Shown in pieces: positions 1 through 13,400 of a DNA stretch of 64,000 nucleotides. How positions within the stretch are numbered: position 1 is the stretch's first letter; every line of letters starts with the position of its first letter. Under the pieces are notes generated by a model. It was not told the DNA's origin. It was given only the letters and a program-made list of their open reading frames with translations, and made no database searches. The stretch comes from Membranipora membranacea (Eukaryota; Bryozoa; Gymnolaemata; Cheilostomatida; Membraniporidae): positions 2,294,001-2,358,000 of the forward strand of contig OU612073.1 in assembly GCA_914767715.1 (NCBI GenBank), in the 5' to 3' direction. Made by a program: the position numbers and the translations under genes.

Positions 1-3000
1 TATGTGTAGCCTGTTAATGAGTTGCTCATCAGGGGATACCACCTTCTACACAAACAATAAAACTTGTCATTCAATGCAGGGAGATTAAAGAGGAGAATTG
101 GGCTTTTTAGAACATATCTATAATATGAGTAGAATCACTTTGATGTATTATGCGCCAATAGTCCCTCTTCTGCATGTTTTTCATAAGGTACCAACTGCCC
201 ATACAGTTTTCAGTAAATGCATGAGGCCTACATCATTGATTGTCTCAAATAACACTCTCACTTCCCAGAGAATTTCATGGGATTGCATGAGAAACAATGA
301 CAGTTATGTAACAGCTGGCTTACCAATTAGTCTTAATAGCTATATATTATGTTTGATTACTCATTGCTTGGGCTGGGACTGGAAATAAATTTATTCTGTG
401 GTCTTGGAATTTGCCAAAAACATCAAAAATCAATTAGTCTTTGGAATTGTGTATTGGAATGAGCTGTTGTTGGTTCCCTCTTCCACCTTTAACCAAGCTG
501 CTAAATCTCACCAAGGTAAACTCTTTAATTGTAGTTATACGAGCTTTTTTAAAAATTTATTACTTGCTTCTTTTGCAAGAAATTATTCAAACAGGAAATG
601 ACATTAAATGAACATACTTGAACCACCCTTTTCCTTTAGAAGAATCTCATTGGCCAATTCATTCATTTCAAGCACATGATTGGCTTTATACCAGTTTCCG
701 GTTAGCCACTGTGGGGAATCCCAATTAACCAAAATATCTTGAAGCTGAATTTCTCAACAGAACTCATCATCCATCAGAAGTAGCATAGCCCTGTAGAAAC
801 AATATCATTCTTTTAAAGTGTTTAACTAAGGAATAAGATACTTTTTGTTGGTCTTACTCTTTGGTTTAACTCATTGGCTTCACTCCCTGGTTAATTCAAG
901 GAGTTAAACTCTTATACTCCTTGGTTTATGATACGACATGACTTCTCACTGGACTTCTCACTGTAGCCACTGTACGTGACAATTCTCACCTTACAAATTA
1001 TGGTTGTTTTTACTTACACCCACCCACTCTAACTGAAATAGACAAATGGTAGTGGATAAATAACATGATACATTATGGCACCGATCATGGATGTGAATGG
1101 CCTCTTGGTCTTGCAAGCATAAACTAAGTCTGAATTTAACCCACAAGTCTACACCAAACCTTGGTCTATGGCAATGTCTGACTGCCACCTCTCGCCACCT
1201 GAGACATGTCCGCTACATCACCTGGCACACGTTTTACACCACTCATCTGCAGCAACAGTTTTTAGTGCCTTTCTACTGAGTCGCATCTTAGTCATAATTA
1301 CTGAATGTTACGCTTGGCTTTATTTGTCCCGGTAATCATTTCCATGAGCTAGAACATAACTCAGTAGTTTAGCTAAAAACTTTATGGAAGTCATCCTGCG
1401 GAGGTCTTGTTTGGACGGAAAACCTTGACTGGTGATATAACTTCCACGACTTTACTACTGAGCACACAAACATATGGTATCGATTCGATTATTACTCAGC
1501 AGCTCGCTCTAAACTGACCTAAATGAAGGTATCTCACAACTCTAACTTGGACTTACTGACATACCTACTTGGCTTCTAAATATCTGGTTATGATTATTTA
1601 CATCTCAGCCTTATTTTATACGGATCTAAACCTTAGCATAATGTTAGTTGAACCACCATTCATTGCATGCAATTACATATCAGTTATAGATATCAGATGT
1701 CAAAGATACTGCTTATTTATCACAGTTAAGGGCTGCACAAGAAATTTATGCTGTTCTGAATGGGCACTAAAAACAGGTGCTGTCGATAGATGATGTAAGA
1801 TGTGTGGCAGGTGCTGTTTATGACATGTCTAACAGCACTCAAGGAATATGCAGCGGTTTTGTGGGTGCGGTAGGGTGCTGTAAGGTATGTCCCATACAGC
1901 ACCTGTCACAAACCTACGGAGTGTTGGATTAGACTGAGTACCTAAAATATGTCTTCACACGCAACATGGGCTGCACCAACAAAAAAGTTTCTATGATTTT
2001 TTTATAAAACTGGCTACTGTCCATACAGAACTGTAATTTCTCTTCAATGACGACTATGGGAGCGTAGACAAACTTTATAGATTATGCTCACACATATGTA
2101 CAGATATTTGTACATAAGTGTATGCATGTGGGTATACCAATAAGCACATTTGTGAATGCAATATTTGGACACATATGCACATACAGGCGGATGCATCTCT
2201 GAGGAGTCTCCAACCTTAAAACTACTTCAAAACTATATTGTCTCAGTCCTTAGGATTAACCCAACCATAACCATCACATCACACATTCCATATACAGACG
2301 GACTTACATAATGCTGTCTTGTATTTCCATCTGTGAATATATAACGTCATGAATATAGCTATAATATTAAATGTCTGATTGTTAAGTTGTTGTCATCACC
2401 TACAAAAATTGAAAAAGGTTCAAGCTGCGGTAGAATCACTTGGCGTTACTTGGAGAGATTATTTTCACCATTAGAGAAGTGCACAGCTCTAATACAATCT
2501 GTTACAAAATGTTGATAGCATTGTCTAGCTGCTAGAGCTGCACCAATAAACATGTCACGCTGCAGTCTAGATGAGGTAAAGGATCTAGACTATAAATGGA
2601 CAACTTCAGTCTATACTGATAGTTTGCGAGATTGTTTGGAGATTTGTTAGGTATTGGCGTGGTTTGTTCTCTCTGCTGTTTTTACATCAGATAAACTTTA
2701 TTCACCACAGCTTGCCACTCAATGCATATCGGTTTATCCAACATTTCACTTTTTACAGGCTGTCAATCGTATCAAGAGCTAGTTGATGTTCCTCGACTCT
2801 TGATAATAATCAGTCACTGAGAAGGAATATCCACTACTAATGGGAAGCAATTCAAAAGGGTATTTTATCATCATGATTATCAACCTCACCTATGATATCA
2901 CTGATGAAGCCGCACTGCTTCCTGGCTTACTGTTAAGTCATAGCTGTTTTCTTGAAGGATAGGTCTTGGTTACTGCACCGATATTTAGTTCTTAGATTGA

Positions 3001-4415
3001 AAAAAATATTTGGATCCAAATATTTAGAAATATTCTGCTGCAATGGAACGCACTATTGCTTAACCTGGAACTAAGGGAGCTTGATGGAAAGCACTGCGGC
3101 CGTCGCAGTAATGCTGAGATAGTCTTTTCCTTGACAATGCTAATAATGATTACAGGATTAACTGATAAGGAAATGTAACATTTAGGAGAGCCTGACAAAC
3201 CTGATGAGGGCTTCAATCTGGTTTGCACCCGGTAGGGGGGGGGGGGGGGGAGGGGAAATCCCATGTTGATCATTTTTCTCTAATGGAACAAGACAATATA
3301 ATTTAATATGCTGCTTTTAGCAATAGAGGAGTTGTCTTCCAGTAAGGTTTGTTGAGATAACTTCGATGACTGTGTGTTCATTTCCTTTGACCTTGATACA
3401 CTCATAGCTAATATGTCTTTGAAAGCTTAATGGTCACAACTCACAATTAAAACTGGATAAAGTCAGTAGCTCATTCACTGCCAGCCAAGGAAAACTTTTC
3501 TTTTTGTAGTATTGTCGCAATACATACAAATATTACAATACAGATTTCTGTCTATCTATCAGGATATCATTATTTAGCAGCCTTGGCCTTGTTATTTAGC
3601 CAATGGCAAAAGGAAAGATAAACGGTTGTTTTATCATGGGAAAAGAAAATATAACATTATTCCACATGGATGTATTTAATCATATATTCTGATGTATTTA
3701 GTGTAAGCCGAGAGAGATTAAATGTATGATGTGACATGAATCATTACCATATAATGATATGATATCTGTGATGTGAAAATTGATACTGTTGGGTACCGCC
3801 AAACTTTGGATAAAAAACATCTCATGTCAAGTGGATATTATCCAGAGTAAAAAACAAATAAAATAACATTAGAGCCAGAAAACTAATTGAGTAAAGTCAA
3901 TAGCTAGAGAATGAGAAAAATAAAAAACTATGTGTATCAACACCTGATTACTTACTGCTGGTCACTTCTAAAAAATGAGAAATACGAGTGAAGTTAGAGG
4001 TCAAAATACATTAAGTTCAAACCCTCAGGTACAGATATGAATTATAATACATGGAATTGGAACTAATGGAGCCATAAGCAACAGTGCTTCAATATAAAAC
4101 TACACTTTACGTACCAACGCTATTCATTAAAATATACCAGGTCTATCAATCCAATAGCATTAATAGTTATCTTCTCATTGAGTAAAGGAAGACAAATCAA
4201 AAACAAACAAAACACAAACAAGTAAAACTAAAATAGCCAGATAAAGTTCAGATGTCTCTTTATATAAACTATTATATAATGTTATATTTATAGTATATCG
4301 ATAAAAATCAGGGAGAGAGTTATGTACAGATATAACAGATTCTGATCATTAGAGGCCGTTAGAGGCCCACAATAGGTAGTCAGTCAGTGGCAGTCAGGCG
4401 ATCTGAGTACTACTA
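1..4415. other. 3' flank of copy 1, no convincing gene
   Basis: The stretch downstream of the copy 1 stop codon has only short ORFs, and those shared with the duplicate are interrupted in one copy or the other. A minus-strand open stretch at about 607-745, preceded by an in-frame TGA, reads like degenerate protein sequence (it contains NWDSPQW). The duplicate at about 22025 carries an extra G that shifts its frame, so it is at best a relic. A run of G lies at 3236-3250 and is conserved in the duplicate near 25046. Confidence 0.5.
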
Positions 4416-4498
4416 TCAGCTTGTTCCCTTTACTACTTTCCAGTTTACAAACATCCGAGAGCTTTCATCACTGCCTTCAGTTCTCTCCTCCAGTGTAC
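4416..4498 (-). CDS. Tentative last exon of copy 1
   Basis: Exon F can splice at a GTATGT donor that is conserved in phase in all three copies, after TISWLPG. The acceptor at 4499 then gives a 26-residue tail ending with TGA at 4416-4418. If the donor is not used, reading continues to a stop at 4707. Another frame of the same exon also reads as plausible protein (contains WRRELKAVMKAL), so phase and use are open. The duplicate keeps the same exon at 26335-26417. Confidence 0.4.
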
Positions 4499-7400
4499 CT
4501 GAGTAAACAGACAAGGTGTGTATATGATTGGGTGCAACACAAAACAAAATAGTAAGTACAACTATTTTATAGCGCCCTCAGCTATCAGAGTTTACTATGA
4601 CTACATAAGGTCGGTTTGGTGTCAATATTCTGGATTAAGTCTATCACTAAAATTCTTATGACCTTGTCACTGAATATTGTGGGTAAATATGCACATTTAT
4701 GTTTCACTACAAAATCTGTTCACACCATAGGCTTCTGATGTACATCCAGTAACTGTTAACTGCAGCATGTTCTATATCCATCTTATCAAATTGTTTTGTT
4801 TTGTTCTCATTCTTTTGCTCAACATACATACCAGGAAGCCAGGAGATTGTAGATACTGAAGGATTAGGAGATCTGACATTAGTAGTAAGATTATCTGGAT
4901 GTTCTCCTTGTTTTCTCATATCTATCCCTGGTTCCAGGTAGAGTACTTTAGTACCCATATTATTAGTCATCCTCGGTGTCTGTGTTCCACGAGCCTTATT
5001 CTCTTTTGCAGTGTAAGTTCTCACTGCTTCCTGCACCTTAAAAACCAATCGATAATACGCCATTCAATAGTAAGTACAGAGAACATAAACTGAAAACGTC
5101 CATAGGAAACGAGATAATTTATTGTAATGATTATAATAATGGAACCGAGTCAAATTAACTGGACCAAATAATGGAATTGAATATCATTTCCGGAGGCTTT
5201 TCTTCCTGTTTTTCATCAATGTTTGCATTGGATAAATCAGCAGCCTGTCACCACTTACCATATTTCCCAGAGACTGGAGGTGATGCTGATGAGCATACTT
5301 GTAGAAGGTGATAACTAGAGCTCTTAGGAATGGAGATCCTATGTCATCTCTACCAGCGACAAAACCTGTAAAAGGTGAGTTGAATCATCAAAAAATTGAT
5401 TCGATAAGTTGTGAAAATTATAGTTTCATACCTCATATATTTGTCAGCTGTAACAAACCTGAATTTGTTTTTGACCAGTAAGATTATTTGCTGGCACTAT
5501 GTAGGTTAAATGGTTGGGATTAACATTTTGTATAGTTAAGAAAAAACCGGAATCAGTCTGCTGAATAACACAAACATAAGTCTTGGCTGTCGAAGATTTT
5601 GAGTTGACTGAATAATTCATTCTGTTTTCTATATAATATTATATTTCCTAGAAACAAAAGTATGGGATGGTACCTACTGTCAAAGCTAGACTGCATGATG
5701 AAGAGATCAGCTAGTGAGCTGTCCTCAGGCTGATCATCCACATAGGAAGCTCCAGATGGTTGGTTATCAGTTACAGAGTTCTCTGGTGATACCCTCACTA
5801 CTGCTGGTACCTGATTAGTAGTTTTGCTGAGATCCAACATCGTGTCTCTCTTATCTATAATCAGTCAAAACATTGTACTTAGTTATAAGCCGCTGGAGAT
5901 GATAAAATCCCTATTTAACTAAGTTAGGAAGCCTTATGAGAGACGAGACAACTTGAACTTGTGGGAACTAGGACAACTACAAAATTTGTACTACTTACCT
6001 CCGGCGCAGGCTTGTATTATAATAAGTTTAGGTTTTCCCTTCATAGCCGGGAAGTTTCTAGCAGATAATAGCTGATAGATATCAGTCAGCCTGATGTGTT
6101 CACCATCAGACCCTTGGACACTCCCTTCAGCACCATGACCAGTTATAACCAACACAAACATTCCTAGATCTTCATGGACTGATCCGCCTGTCTGGTCTAC
6201 CAGCTGAGTTTCCCTGTGAATGGTCTTCACGATATTCTTCAAAATCATAGGAATGGAATTGAATATGAAGGGGGATCATAATGGGATAAGAGACAGCCAT
6301 TTTTGGTAACATCAACACCTCAATCATAATCGGATATCCACCACATGCTCACACTGTTTTACAGCCGGGAGAATAACTATTGGACATTGTACAAATATGG
6401 CCAAATCCAGCAAAATAGAGCAATCTTAACAGGAATGTATTACCTGTGAAGTGTAGCTTTTATACTCTCCATTCACAAAAAACCCAAAATTCTCCAGCAT
6501 ATTCCTCATGTTATCATGGTCTATGTCAGCACCCTTCCTCCAGTCTATTACTTGGCCGTGAGTATCTTTGACCTCATGTTTATTAGATAATATGAGAGCT
6601 CGGCCTCTAGTCTCAGTCATCGCAAACATTGTCTAAAATAAAATCAAATGTGGTTAATAAACATGAGCACAGCACTGTGGGGGTTACTGAAACCCATGGT
6701 TTGTTTGAACCACAACATCAAGATAGACATCGGGCACAGAGAGCGATTCAATAACACACAGCAATCGTAATAACAACGCCTAAATAAGCTCAAAATAGTT
6801 AGTAGATATAGGTGCCCTTGGTCTGTTTGAACCACAACAGCATTTGGCACAGAGCTAGAGCAGTTCAATGCAGTAATTGTGATAACAATGCTTCAATTCA
6901 AAATAGTAAGTAAAGATAGATGTCCTAGGTTTATTTCTAACATCAATAAAACTCACCATGTTTTTTGGAATAGTTGACTGTGGCACACAAACTTCCAGTT
7001 GCAGATTGATGCCTGCAAGTTGTGATGTCATCAGCTCAATAATATTACGTACAGCTACATTCGGTACTTGCAGGCTAGTCATGTAATTTCTAACTTTGCG
7101 TTTATTTGCATCCGTCAGTGAGAAACCTACAGTGAGAAATCACAAGTTATTTTGATTGACGTATGAGTTACTTTTGATATCTCGGATAGATTTGTGGCTT
7201 TCCTTCGATCATAATTTGGCATGTATTTTTCGTACCCCTCCTCTTGCCCCCGGTTTTTGTCCACCCATCAGAGTATCACACAATGTCAGCTTACTTTTTC
7301 AACTTCCCATTTCCCATATTCATAACCAAAAGTAGAGAGGAGGCAGATGTCATATCAGAAACTGTCAAAACATGATTTTTTTCTGGCACAATTAAACTTA

Positions 7401-10400
7401 CATGGGAATCTTAGAGGCCTCGGTACTTGGAGTTGTCCACCATTAGTTTGATCGTTACAGCAGGGCACAGGGTCAGCATTAGAGAGGAATGTGGTCAGCT
7501 GATGAGAGAGAGGTACATCTTTGTTAGTGTGTCTCAGAGGAGAATACCAATCTGGATCTACTTCAGTCTCAGGCCCACACTCTTGTAGATACAGACAGTG
7601 AGCACAGTAGAACTCACAGATAGGTCGAGCTGCGACCCAGATAGACATCAGGTGGTTGATAAGTGAGTCTGTGATGCCGATCAGCTGCTTCCATGAGAAA
7701 TCTAACTCCTCCACAGGTGTATCCACCTGAACAGTGACTCTGCGATCAGCACTGCTGTGTCTTACACTGCTAACAGTGTTACCATGATGTACCATAGCTC
7801 CACTCCGAGCTGTTCTGATACGATTTCCGGAGTCAGTGAAGGGGGACAGATATACACATGTTAGCAGGTAGTATGCATATGAGGGAGGGGATAGACCAAG
7901 AAACTTGATATCTACTCTAAGTTGTAGAAGTTTGTTGTCCGTAGGAATAGGGTCCAGTGAGTCAGTGGAGAAGTAAGGGATGATGAATGTATTTCTTGGT
8001 GTTTTGTGAATTGGACCACATAAGAGATGGAATGCCTTGAGTAATGGCAACGCCACCTCATATGGAAAGTTATGTTGTGAATACAAACTCGATAGAACAG
8101 CCTCATCAACAACACCACTTCGCAACAGCTGACCAACAAGATCCTCATACTTCACTTTAGGAATCATCTCATTTCCTACAGCTATGAAGTTTGGTTGGGC
8201 TGCCAGTCTAGACTCCCATCGATCTCTCAATCTGTGATGAAACAAAAGGGCGATGGCATCAGTGACGGCAGTAAGTCTGTGGAAAACATATCCACTCAGA
8301 CTATCCTCATGTTCAAACCACAGAACTCTACCAACATTGTGCATGTAGCGGAGCACCGTCAGATTTGCGTCACCTGGGAATTTCTTTGTGACTTCAGTGA
8401 GAAGAATGAAGGGCACATCACTGTTCTGATCAAAGAAGAGAAGCAGTAACTCCCAAAGTTTTGGGATTATTGTGAAGAACGGTTCAGCTCTGATCTGAAG
8501 GATCTGCAGTATCTGCAGGATAATCTCCTTACTGTCATCACTGCTATCTAACTCAAATATATTCTGCGGAGGAAAGATATCTGATGATGACGAGAAGAGG
8601 GCAATACTACAGAACTCAGATTGACCTTTAGTAAATCTCTTCTCCTCCTCTATCATATCCCTGATTAGAGAAGTCAGAGTACCTAGCAGCTCCACCTTTC
8701 TGGTGTCAAAAACAGAAACATCAGAGAATTTGTCTTTATGGGTGAGGACAAGAAGAGGAGGGCCTAGACGAGGACATGACACATATAAATGTGACATGTA
8801 GTCCAGGACTAGTATCCTCACCGCTTCTTTTGGGCCACCTGATGACAACAACTTCTCAAACTGCTCCATATTGACAACAATGACTGGAATATAATTACTT
8901 CGTATTACCATATGATAGGAAATATGGTAAATACGGTCACCTCCAAAATCAAAAACTTTCAACTGTGACTCTCCAACTGTGATCTCGTCTATTTTGAAAA
9001 CCTCAGTAGTGTCATCCTCAATCCCTTCTCTGTTACGATATGTGAGACTTCTTTCCTTTGTTTTCAAACTATTAATGAGACTAGTTTTACCTGCCATTCT
9101 GTTACCGATCACTGCTGCAGAAACTATAGGGAGCTTTACACCACCGTGCTGTTTGAGATCTGTGTAGTATTTTCTTATAGCCTGCAGGCCCTGCTTACAG
9201 ACTGCATAGGGAGGAGATGTCAGAGCTTCACAGTACTCACAGTGCAGCTGCTCTAGAGCAGGTAGAAGAAGAAGACGAGAGTCTAATGATTCAAGGTCTT
9301 TGCTCCTTGATAGGTGCAGTGTCTTGAGCTTCTTCAGTTGTATAATAACTGGTGGGAGAGATGTTAAGCTATTACCACCTATATTTATGGTCTCCAGGTT
9401 CGAGAGATTTGAGAACCTGAAATAATAATTGTATGAGCTATAAGAATTTAGATAAAATACAGACATCTATTCTCAATATCAGTCTACAGCTCTTTTGGCA
9501 CCATTGCCTGAAATAATTGTAAAGCATCAAAGGGCAGATGATAGTGTTGCTCAAGTATCACAAATATAGACATGACATAAATTTAATTCAACACTGTGTT
9601 AATTGCATCATGCATCATTGGGTGATTATATCTGGTAGGTCGTAACTTGTTTCCCTCCGCTCAATATCTCACCCCATCCCAACAACTCCTCACCAATGAG
9701 TGAATTTATGATTAATTTGTATTTATAATGGCTATGTGCGGCTTCAGTACGTTTGTGTACAAATCCTAAAATAATCATTCATGGCCGACATCAATTATTT
9801 TTTTTTTAAAGTTGGTGTAATCGCACATAGGCGACTTAAAGTAGACTGCCCTGTTCATATTTTATTATTTTATTATGTGTGATAGTTTGGCAACTTTTTG
9901 AATAGGCAAATATTGACATCTTAGGTCAGATTCGCAGCCTCTTTGTGTTTTTGGGAAATTCTCACAATTCCTCGAAAGAGGTTTGTCTGAAGAGAATCAT
10001 ATTGTCTTTGAAAGGGTGAAAGAAAGCCTCATGGCCAACATAGTCTCGCTTCTCAAGTCTTATATGGGCTCATTTAATGAGACAGCAAGATGGCGCTGAT
10101 GGCTACTACCTCCACTACTATCGACATCCTCAACATGGAAGCTCTACACCTAATTTTATCATCCTACCAAAAGCTTCATAGGCGTACCAGGGCAAAAGGT
10201 TCTTTTACAGATGCGATTTCCGCCATGTTGAAAATGATCAGATGTCAATCAGCTGTTCTCAGCTCATCTCTACATTTTAGGTATGCAGTTGACTCTGCAG
10301 GCATTTTCTATCTACTTTGCTTGTTCACAGTTGAGGGACTTCAAATGAAATTGAACCGAAATAATTTTTATTATGGGAACTCAACTCTTTAGGAAAAAAA

Positions 10401-13400
10401 TCTGAATTAAATCTCATGTAAGAGCAAGATGGCTCTGAATGTCCCCAACCAATGCTTTGAAAATATACAGCGAAGAGGCAAAAAATTGGTTTCAGAAAAA
10501 AGACTTCCACATTTTCCAAAAAGCCGGATTTGATGACGACAATTAAAAAACTATGGTAAACACGTCAAACATCACTACTGTATCATATGTATATTTTGGG
10601 TCTACATTATTTGAAAATGTTACTTGTAGTATAGACAAAACGGAAAATAATTTTTCACTTAATATTTGCTCCTGAAACGTACAAAATATATTTAAAGACA
10701 TTGAGAATTCGTCTTCATCGGGTGAAATCCTAAAATTTTGGAAAACAGAAATTTGCTTTACGTGTGTACTGTGTACTGAAGTGGAAAATTTTCTCGAAAA
10801 AGCGAATTTTTTACAAGGAAAATAATTATTAGTTGTCTCCTTCTTGTACAGGAAAAAACCAATCTTTAAACTTACTTATATCATAATTATTCTTAATGGA
10901 CAACTGTCGTATTCCTATTGGCTGAGGGATGGGAGCTTTCACCATTCCAGTCAGTTGCATGTTAATGCACTGATCTTTCTGAATTTGGGTAACTTGAAAT
11001 TTGAGGATGGCTTTTAAAAGACTAACGGAAACATACATACTTATATCAGTCATATAAAGAATACACACATATACCTGGTACTTATATCAGTATATCGAAT
11101 ATCTATATAATAAATAAATATGATGATGGTGTTTAAAAAACCTGTTGGAAATATATATATATATATATATATAATATAGATAAAATGATATATATATATA
11201 TATATATATATTTTTATCAGTCATAATATACAGAACACACACGCATACCTGGTACTTATCTCAGTGAGCCCACAGTCATACAGATACAGCAGAGTCAGCT
11301 CAGTCAGCTCACACAGACCATCAGGTACAGATCTGAGTGCTGGGTTATTACTGAGGCCCAGGCTCTGTAGCTTAGTCAGCTGTGATATCCTGTATTATAA
11401 ATAATATGAGTCAGAAATAATTAATTGTGCTGGAGGATTAATATTATACAGCAAGATATTTCTCAAATAATATATTAAATTTTCTTTATTTCGCATGAAT
11501 ATGATCAAAGTATATCATATTATCTCATATTAAATCTGAATATCTATATAATTAATAAATATAGAATTATTCTCTGGCTACATGAGTGCAAATATGAATT
11601 TACGATACTGATATCAGTCACATACAGAATGCACACACATACCTGGTACTTATCTCACTGAGACCACAGTTACACAGATTCAGCACAGTCAGCTCAGTCA
11701 GCTCACACAGACCATCAGGTACAGATCTGAGTGCTGGGTTATTATTGAGGTTTAGGGTCTCTAGCTTAATCAGCTGTGATATCCTGTATATATATAATAT
11801 GAGTCAGAAATATTAACTTGTGCTGGAGGATTTATGTTATCATACATTTTTAAATGATAAATCAAATTTTCCTCATTCCACATAAACATCATCAAACTAT
11901 ATCATAAATCTCATATCAAATCCGAATATCTTTATAATTAATAAATATAGAATTATTCTCTGGCTACATGAGTGCAAAGATGAGATTGTACAGCACATGT
12001 TGTTTAAAATTTTATATATTAGTACATATAGAACATGGCCAAGTTCAATACACAAGTTTAAATACTTTAATTACTTAATTCCTTGATGGTATGCAGTAAA
12101 GTTTTTTGTTAAGTTCCAAGATTAAATCTAATCATATATTCTCAATTTGCCTATGTATGTTATTTGTGGTGTATACTGGCCACCAATAATAAAAATGGGC
12201 GATGCAAGAGTAGCCGGTGTCACATAGAAGGCTGCGGATAGATTGTTTCATGTAAGGTTTTCTCATTTTTAATTCCAATCAAAAGAATGGAACAAAACGA
12301 CATCAAATAAGACTTAATTCAAGCTTGCTGTTGGATAAGAATATTTTGCTAATGCTTTAGTAAGTGTGAGTAACCGGGCTGTGAGACAAGGATAGAGATA
12401 ATAGGAGCCTCGCCCGGGTCATATCGCTGATAAATAACTCAGAAATATAGCATACTAGTATCATGTGTACTCTACTTACCTCTGCCATTCAAATGTTCCC
12501 TGCCTGAGAGAGTCTGTCTTTATCTTCGCCAGTTTGAGCTGTAGGAGATGAGGAGCTATAACTGGTAACCAGGAGGGGAAACTCTTCAGACCAGAGATAC
12601 AGAGATGAGTGATAGAGTTATCTCCCTTCTCTAACTCTATCTCCTCTACTGTCATCACTCTGTAGTCTGTGCGTCTTAAGAGAGGTATCCTCTCTATCTC
12701 CTCCTCTCCTGAGTGTCTGTACCAGACTCTGTACTTCTCTATAATGTGATTATATTATAGATAAATATAATAAGGCATTAAAGATCATAAATATTATAAT
12801 TATATTGATCTTTGTGTACTCATAATACTTATATGGGAATGTAAGATAACAGTTAGATAAATTGTTGTCAACCATACTATAGAATTTAGAATGAAATACA
12901 GGTACAGGTTGGTCGGTGTGGTTTTAGTTGTCTGATCTTAGGTGCAGAATATGTTACATTTGAGGCGCAGTCGGGTTGATAAAACACACCAAACAACCTG
13001 TGAGAATAGGAATGCAACAACATTATGAGTTGTCTGACCTTACATGCCAATGTCTATTATTTATAAAAACCGTCAGCGGAGAGAATTATCCTTGCTTTTA
13101 GCTATTGCAACAATTTCTGTTTCCTAACATTAGGAAAAGATCCCCTCATTTAAGAGATTGAAATATTGTCATGAAAGTGGAACAGTTCTGAGCTATATGC
13201 AGTTACTGAAGAGGTTCACTGCAATAACAGTAAACAGGATTAATGATACCCATCCGTATCTGTTTTTATCCCAGTAAACTATTCTGGACGGTTTCCCCCT
13301 ATAAAAACCCATCTGGCAACTGCTGGTTGCCAAGTTGTCATCATGCAGCTGACAAATAGACCGGTTGGTACTTTGGAAACCACTTGAGTTCGTATTTATA

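Noticed and set aside
98-388. Plus-strand ORF repeated at 21392-21616
   Set aside because: The second copy is cut short by a stop. It has no start context, splice sites or protein-like composition.
5999-6632. Metacaspase or bacterial-type caspase relative
   Set aside because: Two S1 arginines, the QAC motif and a p20/p10 layout match animal caspases, and the gene has many introns.
8195-8449. Plus-strand ORF opposite the Roc-COR exon, also seen at 30078-30407
   Set aside because: Antisense shadow of the conserved COR coding sequence. It is conserved only because the minus-strand gene is.
10090-10392. 100-residue plus-strand ORF in the copy 1 intron
   Set aside because: The duplicate has a stop inside it (near 32200) and no similarity to a known protein; treated as chance.
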